A DNA stretch of 57,887 nt from Asanoa hainanensis (GTDB lineage: Bacteria > Actinomycetota > Actinomycetes > Mycobacteriales > Micromonosporaceae). Positions 9,351 to 17,269 of the stretch are shown here, piece by piece. The stretch spans positions 1 to 57,887 of the forward strand of contig NZ_FZPH01000032.1 of the NCBI RefSeq assembly GCF_900188485.1, given 5' to 3'. The notes below the pieces were generated by a model. The model had not been told where the DNA came from and ran no database searches. It saw only the letters and a program-made list of their open reading frames with translations. The position numbers and the translations under genes were made by a program. The stretch's first letter is position 1. Every line of letters begins with the position of its first letter.

Positions 9351-9851
9351 CTAGTAGGTGCCGGCGGCCTTGGCCTCTTCCGCCCGGCGGTACGAGGCCA
9401 GGATCTCGGCCTCGGCCTCGGTGCGGCCGACCCAGGTCGCGCCCTCGACGGACTTGCCGGGCTCCAGGTCTTTGTAGACCTCGAAGAAGTGCTGGATCTC
9501 CAGCCGGTCGAACTCACCGACGTGGTGAATGTCGCGCAGGTGCTCCTGGCGCGGATCCTCGAACGGCACGCAAAGGACCTTGTCGTCGCCGCCCTTTTCA
9601 TCTGTCATGCGGAACATGCCAATGGCCCGGCAGCGGATCAGGCAGCCCGGGAAAGTCGGTTCGGTCACCAGGACCAGCGCGTCCAGCGGATCGCCGTCTT
9701 CGCCGAGGGTGTCCTCGATGAAGCCGTAGTCGGCCGGATACTGGGTCGACGTGAAGAGCGTGCGGTCGAGGCGGATGCGGCCGGTTTTATGGTCGACCTC
9801 ATACTTGTTGCGATTCCCCTTGGGAATCTCAACGGTGACGTCGAAATCCAT
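9351..9851 (-). CDS. ppa: Inorganic pyrophosphatase (family I)
   Basis: About 166 residues, a soluble cytoplasmic enzyme splitting pyrophosphate to drive biosynthesis forward. The core is intact: [13 protein letters not shown] near the N-terminus, the metal-binding signature [10 protein letters not shown], and [23 protein letters not shown] toward the C-terminus. Several in-frame starts exist. The ATG at 9851 (MDFDVTVEI) is preferred because AAGGAG lies about nine bases upstream; the ATG two codons earlier (9857) is too close to it, and a start at 9896 adds non-conserved residues. It is divergent from dacB, as in other actinobacteria. Confidence 0.93.
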   Translation of the reverse strand: MDFDVTVEIPKGNRNKYEVDHKTGRIRLDRTLFTSTQYPADYGFIEDTLGEDGDPLDALVLVTEPTFPGCLIRCRAIGMFRMTDEKGGDDKVLCVPFEDPRQEHLRDIHHVGEFDRLEIQHFFEVYKDLEPGKSVEGATWVGRTEAEAEILASYRRAEEAKAAGTY

Positions 9852-9946
9852 TCTCATGCTCTCCTTGCTGACCGCGTTGGCCCCCTGCATACGCACGGAC
9901 GCCAGTAGTGTCGCCTAGGCCGGGCTTCGAACGGGAGGAGGGGCGG

Positions 9947-11758
9947 GTGGGGGAAGATTCACAACCGCGCCCCGCGCGCGGTCGGGCACAGGTGCCCGGC
10001 GCCACGCCGCCGCCGTCCGATTCCGTGCGGAAGTCGCCCCCGCCGACGGAAGCCAACCTACACGGTTCGGGCCCCGGACAGCCCGCACCGCCGCCGGGCC
10101 CGTTCCCGCCCGCGGGACCGACCCGGGCCCGCGCCGCCGTGCCGGCCGGCCCACCCGTCCCACCGGTCCCAGCCAACCAACCGCCGAGCTTTCCGGGTAC
10201 GGGCGGCCCGCCGATCTCCCCCGGGCCTAGCGGCCCGCCGATCCCGTTAGGACCGGTCGGCCGCCATCCGAACGAGCCGCCGCCCGTCGCTCCGGCACCG
10301 AAGCCGCGCCGTCGCCCGCGCGCCGCGATGCTCGTCGCGTTGACCGGCGTACTCGTGCTGGTCGTCTTCGCCGCCGGCCTGGTCGTGCTCCGCCCGGGCC
10401 CGGTCGCGGCCTGGCTCGGTGACGATGCCGGGTCCCGGCCCACACCGGTCGTCGACCCGCCCGACCCGGCACCCGGGCCCGTGCTCGGCGCGCTCGACGG
10501 CACCGCTCCCATCCCGAGCGAGGCCGGCCTGACCACCGCCATCGGCAAGCTGGTCACCGACAACGACCTCGGCGGCCGGGCCAGCGTGGTCGTCCGCGAC
10601 GTGGTCACCGGCAACGTGATCTACGCCAACCAGGGCGACGTGCCGACCGTCCCGGCCTCGACGATGAAGCTGGTCACCGCGGCCGCGGTGCTGGCGACCC
10701 GAGGCCCGGCCCACCGGATCCCGACCCGGGTCGTCGCGGGACCCAACCCGGGCGAGGTGATTCTGGTCGGCGGCGGCGACCCGACGCTCGCGGCCAGCGG
10801 CAAGACCTTCTACCCGGGCGCGGCCCGGCTCGACAAGCTGGCCGCGGCCACCAAGAAGGCGCTGGGCAGCACCGCACCGACCAAGGTCTACTACGACAGC
10901 TCGCTGTTCTCCGGGCCTGTCTACGAGCCGGGCTGGGACTCCGACATCCCGACCGGCGGCTTCGGCGGGCCGTCCACCGCGCTCACCATCGACGGCGCCC
11001 GGACGACACCGAAGCAGCTCGACAACGGCTACTCCGAGCGGTTCAGCAAGCCCGACGTCGCCGCCGCCAAGGCCTTCGCCAAGGCCCTCGGCGTGGCGGG
11101 CACGCCCGCCCCGGCGCCCAAGGGCTCGGTGCCCGCCGGTCCGAGCGCGGCACCGACCAGCCCGACCGGCAGCATCGACCCGGGCACGGAACTGGCCCGG
11201 GTGGAGTCACCGCCGATGGTCCGGCTGGTGGAATACATGCTGGTCGACAGCGACAACGTGATCGCCGAGGCGATGGCCCGCCAGGTCGCGCTGGCCAAGG
11301 GCAAGCCGGCCTCGTACGTCGGTGCCCGCGCGGCGATGACCGAGGTCGTCGGTGAGCTGGGGCTGAAGGCCGACGGCCTGGTCCTGGCCGACGGCAGCGG
11401 CCTGTCCCGCACCGACCGGCTGACCCCGGAGCTGCAGACCGCATTGCTCGCGCTCGCCGCGTCCGGCAAGCGCCCGGAGCTGACCGAGATGTTCGCCGGC
11501 CTGCCGGTGGCGCAGTGGACCGGCACCCTCGGCGAGCGGTTCGGCGAGGCGAACGACCGCAAGGCCGCCGCGGGCATCGTCCGGGCCAAGACCGGCACGC
11601 TGACCGGCAACCACGCGATGGCCGGCGTCGTGACCACGGTCGATGGCCGGCTGCTGGCGTTCTCCGTGCTCACCGACGGGGTGACGGCCAGCAGCGACAC
11701 CACCCGCGGCGCCCTGGACCGGATCGCGGCGACCCTGGCCCGCTGCGGCTGCCGCTGA
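9947..11758 (+). CDS. dacB: D-alanyl-D-alanine carboxypeptidase/endopeptidase (PBP4, DacB type)
   Basis: 603 residues. A long cytoplasmic Pro/Gly/Ala-rich tail of ~120 residues precedes one membrane helix (AAMLVALTGVLVLVVFAAG), so the enzyme is anchored with its catalytic part outside. Penicillin-binding signatures are complete: SxxK in PASTMKLVTAA (Ser at about 238), SxN in VDSDNVIAE, and KTG in RAKTGTLTG. Family members (S13) trim the terminal D-Ala of peptidoglycan or cut cross-links. I chose the GTG at 9947 because GGGAGGAG sits directly upstream; an open frame from 9908 lacks such a site. A Pro/Thr-rich insert around 11100-11190 is the only oddity. Confidence 0.9.
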   Translation: MGEDSQPRPARGRAQVPGATPPPSDSVRKSPPPTEANLHGSGPGQPAPPPGPFPPAGPTRARAAVPAGPPVPPVPANQPPSFPGTGGPPISPGPSGPPIPLGPVGRHPNEPPPVAPAPKPRRRPRAAMLVALTGVLVLVVFAAGLVVLRPGPVAAWLGDDAGSRPTPVVDPPDPAPGPVLGALDGTAPIPSEAGLTTAIGKLVTDNDLGGRASVVVRDVVTGNVIYANQGDVPTVPASTMKLVTAAAVLATRGPAHRIPTRVVAGPNPGEVILVGGGDPTLAASGKTFYPGAARLDKLAAATKKALGSTAPTKVYYDSSLFSGPVYEPGWDSDIPTGGFGGPSTALTIDGARTTPKQLDNGYSERFSKPDVAAAKAFAKALGVAGTPAPAPKGSVPAGPSAAPTSPTGSIDPGTELARVESPPMVRLVEYMLVDSDNVIAEAMARQVALAKGKPASYVGARAAMTEVVGELGLKADGLVLADGSGLSRTDRLTPELQTALLALAASGKRPELTEMFAGLPVAQWTGTLGERFGEANDRKAAAGIVRAKTGTLTGNHAMAGVVTTVDGRLLAFSVLTDGVTASSDTTRGALDRIAATLARCGCR

Positions 11759-11801
11759 CGGAACCAGCGCTGGGGGTGTCTCGCACGGGTACCGTGGGGT
11801 G

Positions 11802-12881
11802 ATGGCGCAGTTCGTGGACTGGGATCTGGCCGCCGCGACAGCGGGCGCGCTCGGAAAGTCGGGCCCGCGGGCCTCCTACGAGGAAGCCACCGAGGTGGTG
11901 GCCGATCTGCGCCGCCTGACCGAAGAGGCGGCTGGGCACGTCAGTGACTACACGGGCCTGCGCTCGCAGGTCGCCCATCCTCCGGTGCGGGTGGTCGACC
12001 GCCGCGACTGGGCCGCCGTCAACGTGGCCGGCCTGCGCGAGGTGATCAGCCCGTTGATCACCCGGCTCTCCGGTGACAAGGAGCCGGGTGCGTTCACCGA
12101 TGCGATCGGCTCCCGGTTGACCGGTGTCCAGGCGGGCAGCGTTCTGGCGTACCTCTCTGGCCGGGTTCTTGGGCAGTATGAGGTGTTTTCGTCGGATCCA
12201 GGGCAATTGTTGTTGGTTGCCCCGAACATCGTGGAGGTCGAGCGCAAGCTCGGCGCCGACACGCGCGACTTCCGCCTCTGGGTCTGCCTGCACGAGGTCA
12301 CCCACCGCACCCAGTTCACCTCGGTGCCCTGGATGCGCGCCCACTTCCTCGGCGAGGTGCAGTCCTTCGTCGACGCGTCGCAGGCGGGCAGCGAGCACTT
12401 CACCGACCGGCTCCGGCGCGCGGTGGCCACGCTGTCCGACGCGATACGCGAGCCCGACAGCCGCGCCAGCGTCCTCGACCTGGTGCAGACGCCTGGCCAG
12501 CGCGCCGTGCTCGACCGGCTGACCGCCCTGATGACGCTGCTCGAGGGGCACGCCGAGTTCGTGATGGACGGCGTCGGCCCCGAGGTCATCCCCACCGTCG
12601 AGCAGATCCGCGCCCGGTTCAACCGGCGCCGCGAGGCGGGCAACCCGCTCGAGAAGGCCATGCGCAAGCTGCTCGGCATCGACGTGAAGATGCGGCAGTA
12701 CGCCGAGGGCCGCAAGTTCGTGCACGGCGTCGTGGAGCGGGTCGGCATGGCCGGCTTCAACAAGATCTTCAGCTCGCCGTTGACGCTGCCCCGGCTGGAG
12801 GAGCTCGGCGATCCGGACGCCTGGGTGGCCCGGGTCCACGGCCCCGGCGGCGGCTCCGGCCCGGTGCTGGCACAGGACTGA
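11802..12881 (+). CDS. Zinc-dependent metalloprotease-like protein, DUF2342 family
   Basis: 359-residue soluble protein with the zinc-binding helix HEVTH (CLHEVTHRTQF) at about residues 164-168, followed by an FLGEVQSF segment that could supply a third ligand. The family is conserved in actinobacteria and has been labelled 'coenzyme F420 biosynthesis associated', but its substrate is unknown. Fixed position between dacB and tilS is its most constant property, and the 3-base gap to tilS suggests one transcript. The start is the ATG at 11802; the GTG one codon earlier would add a single residue. Confidence 0.85.
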   Translation: MAQFVDWDLAAATAGALGKSGPRASYEEATEVVADLRRLTEEAAGHVSDYTGLRSQVAHPPVRVVDRRDWAAVNVAGLREVISPLITRLSGDKEPGAFTDAIGSRLTGVQAGSVLAYLSGRVLGQYEVFSSDPGQLLLVAPNIVEVERKLGADTRDFRLWVCLHEVTHRTQFTSVPWMRAHFLGEVQSFVDASQAGSEHFTDRLRRAVATLSDAIREPDSRASVLDLVQTPGQRAVLDRLTALMTLLEGHAEFVMDGVGPEVIPTVEQIRARFNRRREAGNPLEKAMRKLLGIDVKMRQYAEGRKFVHGVVERVGMAGFNKIFSSPLTLPRLEELGDPDAWVARVHGPGGGSGPVLAQD

Positions 12882-12884
12882 GCC

Positions 12885-13871
12885 GTGGTCGGTCCCGCGC
12901 CAACGGTCGCCGCGACCCGCGTCGCGGTCCGCCGCATGCTGCACGGGATACGCAAGGACGCGCTGGTGCTGGTCGCCTGCTCCGGCGGTGCCGACTCGCT
13001 GGCGCTGGCCGCCGCGACCGCGTTCGTCGCTCCCCGGATGGGCCTGCGCGCGGGATTGATCACCATAGACCACGGCCTCCAGGACGGCTCCGACCGCCGC
13101 GCGAGCGCGGTCGCCGCCTGGGGTGAGTCCGTCGACCTGCGCCCGTCCATAGTGGTCTCCGTCGACGTCTCCGGCCGGCCCGGCGGGCCCGAGGCGGCCG
13201 CCCGCGAGGCCCGCTACGACGCGTTGCTCGACACCGCCCGCGCCCACGACGCCAACTCGGTGCTGCTCGGCCACACCCGCGACGACCAGGCCGAGACGGT
13301 GCTGCTCGCGCTGGCCCGCGGCGCCGGCCCCCGCGGCATGGCGGCGATGCCGGACCGCCGCGACGTCGAGGGCGTGGCGCTGCTGCGGCCGCTGCTCGAC
13401 ATGTCCCGCGACGAGACCCGCAAGGCCTGCGCCGCGATGGGGCTCGAGCCGTGGGAGGACCCGCACAACCTCGATCCGTCGTACGCCCGGTCAAGGGTTC
13501 GGGCCTCCGCCCTGCCGTCGCTGGTCGACGCGCTGGGCCCCGGCGTGGTGTCCAACCTGGCCCGCACCGCACGCCTGCTGGCCCAGGACGCCGAGGCGCT
13601 CGACGTGCTCGCCGCCGAAGAGCTGGAACGGTCCATGATCGACGAAGGCCTGTCGGTCGCGATGCTCGAAGCCCTGCTGCCGGCGTTGCGCGCCCGCGCC
13701 CTGCACTCGTGGGCGCTGTCGCTCGGCTGCTCACCGGCCGCGTTGTCGCACCGGCACGTGACCGCGCTCGAGGCCCTGGTCACCGCCTGGCACGGCCAGG
13801 GCGCGGTGCACCTACCCGGCGGAATCCGGGCCGCCCGCGTCGCTGGCATCCTGCGCGTCGTCACCGATTGA
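12885..13871 (+). CDS. tilS: tRNA(Ile)-lysidine synthase
   Basis: 328-residue N-type ATP pyrophosphatase. It attaches lysine to C34 of the CAU-anticodon tRNA-Ile, switching it from AUG to AUA reading. The PP-loop is clear (ACSGGADSLALAA, residues ~26-38), as is the second conserved block LGHTRDDQAETVLLALARG. The C-terminal part is short, as usual for actinobacterial TilS. It starts with GTG three bases after the DUF2342 gene. The ZTP riboswitch begins only about ten bases after its stop, so the downstream formyltransferase may be read through from tilS or have a promoter inside it. Confidence 0.92.
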   Translation: MVGPAPTVAATRVAVRRMLHGIRKDALVLVACSGGADSLALAAATAFVAPRMGLRAGLITIDHGLQDGSDRRASAVAAWGESVDLRPSIVVSVDVSGRPGGPEAAAREARYDALLDTARAHDANSVLLGHTRDDQAETVLLALARGAGPRGMAAMPDRRDVEGVALLRPLLDMSRDETRKACAAMGLEPWEDPHNLDPSYARSRVRASALPSLVDALGPGVVSNLARTARLLAQDAEALDVLAAEELERSMIDEGLSVAMLEALLPALRARALHSWALSLGCSPAALSHRHVTALEALVTAWHGQGAVHLPGGIRAARVAGILRVVTD

Positions 13872-13880
13872 CCCGGTAGC

Positions 13881-13979
13881 CTGACCGGGCCGCGACTGGC
13901 GAGGGTGGATCACCACCGGGGAGCGGCCCGACGTTTGTGTGGCGCCGACCGCCTGGGTGCCTCCGGAGCCAGCGGAGGC
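13881..13979 (+). promoter_or_regulatory. ZTP/ZMP (pfl) riboswitch with Shine-Dalgarno-masking hairpin
   Basis: The leader of the formyltransferase gene matches the pfl/ZTP aptamer. P1 GGGCCGC (13887-13893) pairs with GCGGCCC (13923-13929) and encloses the conserved CGACTGGCGA stretch. P2 GGTGG-ATCA-CCACC (13904-13917) leads into CGGGGAGC. The conserved CCGCCTGGG block of the 3' domain is at 13949-13957. Immediately after it, GCCTCCG (13959-13965) pairs with CGGAGGC (13973-13979). The latter contains the Shine-Dalgarno GGAGG about seven bases before the GTG at 13986. This suggests translational control: ligand binding near 13957 would compete with the masking hairpin. ZTP signals lack of 10-formyl-THF. 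The aptamer call is firm; the switching mechanism is inferred. Confidence 0.9.
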
Positions 13980-13985
13980 AGCAGC

Positions 13986-15053
13986 GTGCGTTATGGAATG
14001 AACCCCCACCAGCGGCCGGCCACCGTCACCGCGATCGACCCGGTGCGTCCGCCGTTCCGGTTCGTGCACGGCGACCCGTCGTACATCAACGTCCTCGACG
14101 CCGCTGCCGGCTGGCAGCTCGTCCGGGAGGCCGCCACCGCCCTCGGACGACCGGCCGCGGCCTCGTTCAAGCACGTCTCGCCGGCCGGCGCCGCGACCGC
14201 GGGTCCGCTGGATGCCGTCATGGCCCGGATCTACCGGCTGGACCCGAGCAAGACCGGACCACTGACCAGTGCGTACGCCCGGGCTCGGGACTGCGATCCG
14301 CAGAGTTCCTACGGAGACTTCGTCGCCATCTCGGAGCCCGTCGACGCGGAGCTCGCCGACCTGCTTAGCCGGGTGGTCGCGGACGGCATCGTGGCGCCGG
14401 GCTACGAGCCCGGGGTCGTCGCCACGCTCTCCGCCAAGAAGGGCGGCCGCTTCCTGGTCGTCGAAGCCGACGACCCGTTCGAGCCGCCGCGGACGGAGTC
14501 ACGCGACGTCTACGGACTGCGCCTCACCCAGCCGCGCGACGACGTCCCGCTGACCCGCGACCTGCTGCGGGACCCGGAGCTGCCAGACGAGGCGGTGGAC
14601 GACCTGCTGCTCGGTCTCGTCGTCGTCAGGCACACCCAGTCCAACTCGGTGGCGTACCTGCGGGACGGGATGACCCTGGGCATCGGCGCCGGCCAGCAGT
14701 CGCGGATCGGCTGCACCCGGCTGGCCGGCGCCAAGGTCGACACGTGGTGGCTGCGGCGCCATCCCGACGTCCCTGCCGGCCACGGCTCCAGGATCCAGGA
14801 TCTGGTCGAGGAGCAGCTCCGGGCGCCGATCAGCGACCCGGAACGGACCGCGTGGCTGCGCGAGCTGGACCAGGTCGCGTTCGTGTCCGACGGCGCGCTG
14901 CCCTTCACCGACAACGTCGAGGAGGCCGGCCGGCACGGCGTGCGCTACATCGCCGAACCCGGTGGCTCGATCCGGTCCGCCGAGGTCGCCGCCGACAGCG
15001 GCCGCCGGGGCATCACGCTGATCCAGACCGGCACGAGGCTGTTCAGGCATTAG
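13986..15053 (+). CDS. Stand-alone AICAR transformylase (PurH C-terminal domain only)
   Basis: 355 residues. It has the AICAR formyltransferase core of PurH: RYGMNPHQ at the N-terminus, the catalytic SFKHVSPAGAA block, RHTQSNSVAY, GIGAGQQSRI and the C-terminal DGALPFTDNVEEA/YIAEPGGSIR segment. It lacks the ~190-residue N-terminal IMP cyclohydrolase domain of ordinary PurH. It would convert AICAR plus 10-formyl-THF to FAICAR, and needs a separate cyclohydrolase or the bifunctional enzyme elsewhere. The GTG at 13986 is chosen because GGAGG precedes it and the conserved RYGMNPHQ begins at the second codon. The riboswitch upstream makes it a folate-stress or ZMP-clearing enzyme by inference. Its stop overlaps the convergent regulator by 4 bp. 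Confidence 0.88.
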   Translation: MRYGMNPHQRPATVTAIDPVRPPFRFVHGDPSYINVLDAAAGWQLVREAATALGRPAAASFKHVSPAGAATAGPLDAVMARIYRLDPSKTGPLTSAYARARDCDPQSSYGDFVAISEPVDAELADLLSRVVADGIVAPGYEPGVVATLSAKKGGRFLVVEADDPFEPPRTESRDVYGLRLTQPRDDVPLTRDLLRDPELPDEAVDDLLLGLVVVRHTQSNSVAYLRDGMTLGIGAGQQSRIGCTRLAGAKVDTWWLRRHPDVPAGHGSRIQDLVEEQLRAPISDPERTAWLRELDQVAFVSDGALPFTDNVEEAGRHGVRYIAEPGGSIRSAEVAADSGRRGITLIQTGTRLFRH

Positions 15054-15997
15054 CTCCGGAAGGTCGACCGGTAGGCGTGCGGCGTCGCGCCGACCCGCCG
15101 GCTGAAGTGGTGCCGCAACGTCGCCGCGTCGCCGAAGCCGCTCTTGCCCGCGACCGCTTCGACCGCCAGCTCCGTCTCCTCCAGCAGACGGCGGGCCAGC
15201 AGGACGCGCTGCCCGGTCAGCCAGTCGTGCGGCGTCGTGCCGGTCTCCGCGCGGAACCGGCGGGCGAACGTGCGGGGCGCCATGTGGGCGCGGGCGGCCA
15301 GGTCGTCGACGGTGATCGGCCGGTCGAGGTTGGTGATCAGCCAGGTGAGCAGCGGTTCGAGGGTCGGGGCGTCGGGCGTACGCGCGATCGGGGCCTCGAT
15401 GTATTGTGCCTGCCCGCCGTCGCGGTGCGGTGGGACGACCATCCGCCGGGCCAGCTTCGTGGCGATCTCCGAGCCGTGCTGCTGGCGTACCAGATGCAGG
15501 CAGGCGTCGATGCCCGCGGCGGTGCCCGCGCTGGTCAGCAGGTTGCCGTCGTGGACGTAGAGGTTGTTGCAGGCGACCTTGGCGCGCGGGAAGCGGGCCT
15601 GCAGCGCGTCGGCGTAGCGCCAGTGCGTGGTGCACTCGCGGTCGTCGAGCAGGCCGGCCTCGCCCAGGACGAACGCGCCCGAGCAGACGCTGAGCAGTTG
15701 GGCGCCCCGGGCGGCGGCCCGGCGCAGCGCGGCCAGCACTTCCGGCGGGACGGTCGAGCCGTCCTTGTGCGCCGGCACGGCGACCAGGTCGGCGTCTTCG
15801 AGTGGGCTGAGGTCGGCGGCGGGCATCAGGGTGAAGCCGTTCTGGGCGCGCACCGGGCCACCATCCGGCGAGCACACGTGGAACCGGTAGCCGGGGAAGC
15901 CGTCGGCCGTCCGGTCGGTCCCGAAGACCTCGCACAGCACGCCGAGCTCGAAGGCGGCGACGCCGTCCATGACGACCACCGCGACGTTGCGAAGCAT
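15050..15997 (-). CDS. GlxA-family transcriptional regulator (DJ-1/PfpI + AraC)
   Basis: 315 residues. Residues ~3-170 are a DJ-1/PfpI-like domain (starts NVAVVVMDGVAAFELGVL) with a Cys in the nucleophile-elbow position (LLSVCSGAFVLGEAGLL). Residues ~215-312 carry the two AraC helix-turn-helices (VDDLAARAHMAPRTFARRFRAE... and VAGKSGFGDAATLRHHF). Such proteins regulate nitrogen, arginine or aromatic catabolism genes in response to unknown ligands; the target here cannot be read from the protein. A 9-bp inverted repeat at 16018-16056 lies just upstream and is a candidate autoregulatory site. It is divergent from a 44-residue membrane protein. Confidence 0.9.
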   Translation of the reverse strand: MLRNVAVVVMDGVAAFELGVLCEVFGTDRTADGFPGYRFHVCSPDGGPVRAQNGFTLMPAADLSPLEDADLVAVPAHKDGSTVPPEVLAALRRAAARGAQLLSVCSGAFVLGEAGLLDDRECTTHWRYADALQARFPRAKVACNNLYVHDGNLLTSAGTAAGIDACLHLVRQQHGSEIATKLARRMVVPPHRDGGQAQYIEAPIARTPDAPTLEPLLTWLITNLDRPITVDDLAARAHMAPRTFARRFRAETGTTPHDWLTGQRVLLARRLLEETELAVEAVAGKSGFGDAATLRHHFSRRVGATPHAYRSTFRS

Positions 15998-16017
15998 GCT
16001 CGTCAGGCTAGCGGAAG

Positions 16018-16056
16018 AGTGGCAGAAATTCGAGGGACTATGGCATCTCTGCCACT
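16018..16056. promoter_or_regulatory. Inverted repeat upstream of the GlxA-type regulator
   Basis: AGTGGCAGA (16018-16026) and its exact reverse complement TCTGCCACT (16048-16056) are placed 30 bp apart, about three helical turns. They lie in the gap between the regulator gene and the divergent small membrane protein gene. Spacing on one DNA face suits binding by a dimeric AraC-type protein. The link to the adjacent regulator is an inference. Confidence 0.55.
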
Positions 16057-16151
16057 GTCTGGATGTCCGGTCTCGGCGCAGACTTATCTATGTCAAGCCC
16101 GGTGCGCGCCGGCGGTCCTCAAAAGCCCACATCGAACAAGGGGATACCGCC

Positions 16152-16286
16152 ATGTTTCTCGTCCTTTTTGTCGCTTTCCTGCTGGTACTCGCCGTCGCTT
16201 CGGCTGCCGGCTTCACAGCTGACACCCACGACTCGGCCGACTGGAAGCCATCACGCGGCGGCTTCCGCGAACCACAGACTTACTGA
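16152..16286 (+). CDS. 44-residue single-pass membrane protein
   Basis: A short ORF starts at ATG 16152 after an AAGGGGA-type site. The product has one hydrophobic helix covering residues ~2-21 and a short polar tail rich in Asp, Arg and Gly (DSADWKPSRGGFREPQTY). There is no cleavage motif, so it is probably an inner-membrane microprotein. A perfect terminator-like hairpin follows about 65 bp downstream, supporting a separate transcript. No family is recognised. Confidence 0.55.
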   Translation: MFLVLFVAFLLVLAVASAAGFTADTHDSADWKPSRGGFREPQTY

Positions 16287-16352
16287 TCTTGGGTGACCGG
16301 AAGAACCGACGAGGCGGCAGCCTCGACGGTTCTGAGGAATCAAGATTCACAA

Positions 16353-16390
16353 GTGGCCACCCAGTTGCCCTGGGTGGCCACCTTTCTTCC
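16353..16390 (+). terminator. Strong hairpin terminator before hpt
   Basis: GTGGCCACCCAG (16353-16364) and CTGGGTGGCCAC (16370-16381) form a perfect 12-bp stem with a 5-base loop TTGCC, followed by the pyrimidine run CTTTCTTCC. It lies between the 44-residue ORF and hpt and would end transcription of the former. Confidence 0.8.
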
Positions 16391-16438
16391 TGGTGGGTCG
16401 GCCATCGGGGCGTAACCCGCGTGGGGCAGGCTAGGGGC

Positions 16439-17020
16439 ATGACCGACGGCTCCGGCACCTGGTACGACGCCGACATCGATCACGTGATCATCACCGAAGA
16501 GGAGATCCGGGAGAAGACCGGAGCCCTCGCCAAGCAGGTGGCCAGCGACTACGCGACCGTCACGGACGGGCTGATGCTCGTCTGCGTACTCAAGGGCGCT
16601 GTGATGTTCGTGGCCGACTTCGCCCGGGAGCTCGGCCGCCACGGCCCCCCGGTCGAACTCGAGTTCATGGCCGTCTCCTCGTACGGGCAGGGCACGACCT
16701 CTTCCGGGGTCGTCCGGATCCTCAAGGATCTCGACCGGGACATCGCCGGCCGCCACGTGATCGTCGTCGAGGACATCGTCGATTCGGGGCTGACCCTCTC
16801 CTGGCTGCTCAAATACCTGGAGTCGCGGGCCGCCGCCAGCGTCGAGGTGGTCGCGCTCTTCCGCAAGCCGGACGCGATCAAGGTGCACGTGCCGGTGAAG
16901 TACGTCGGGTTCGACATCCCGAGCGAGTTCGTGGTCGGATACGGGCTCGACTTCAACGAGCGCTACCGTGAGCTGCCCTACGTCGGCGTCCTCAAGCCAG
17001 AGGTATACGCCCGAGTTTGA
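16439..17020 (+). CDS. hpt: Hypoxanthine phosphoribosyltransferase
   Basis: 193-residue purine salvage enzyme converting hypoxanthine or guanine plus PRPP to IMP or GMP. The PRPP-binding signature is VIVVEDIVDSGLTLSWLL at ~112-129, preceded by VLKGAVMFVADFARELG (flexible-loop region) and followed by KYVGFDIPSEFVVGYGLDFNERYRELPYVG. The ATG at 16439 is chosen because upstream codons in the same frame run back through the terminator hairpin. The hpt-ftsH order is conserved in many bacteria. Confidence 0.93.
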   Translation: MTDGSGTWYDADIDHVIITEEEIREKTGALAKQVASDYATVTDGLMLVCVLKGAVMFVADFARELGRHGPPVELEFMAVSSYGQGTTSSGVVRILKDLDRDIAGRHVIVVEDIVDSGLTLSWLLKYLESRAAASVEVVALFRKPDAIKVHVPVKYVGFDIPSEFVVGYGLDFNERYRELPYVGVLKPEVYARV

Positions 17021-17269
17021 GGATCTCCTCAGCTTCGTACAGCGGACTTACAGCATCCCCGGCTACCGTATGGACTAGCGCGGGGCTCAGTGGTTTGCGC
17101 CTCGCGCTCGGGGTGTACCTTCGAATGACCGTGGCGCACCCGGCGGCGCGGGCCGCGGTCGTCCCTGATAGGGGCTGGTCGTGGCGGGGGCCGACACCCC
17201 GGAACACCAGTCCGGCACGGTCATAACGTCGATCAGGAGGATGCGGGCGGCTCGCCGCTCGACAACAGT

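Noticed and set aside
11670-13466. 598-codon minus-strand frame over the DUF2342 and tilS genes
   Set aside because: Composition is shadow-like (His/Gln/Arg/Gly-rich) and the opposite strand has two recognisable proteins.
17241-17269. Alternative ftsH start at the ATG after AGGAGG
   Set aside because: It is out of frame with ftsH and directly abuts the purine run; conserved FtsH sequence fits the ATG at 17270.
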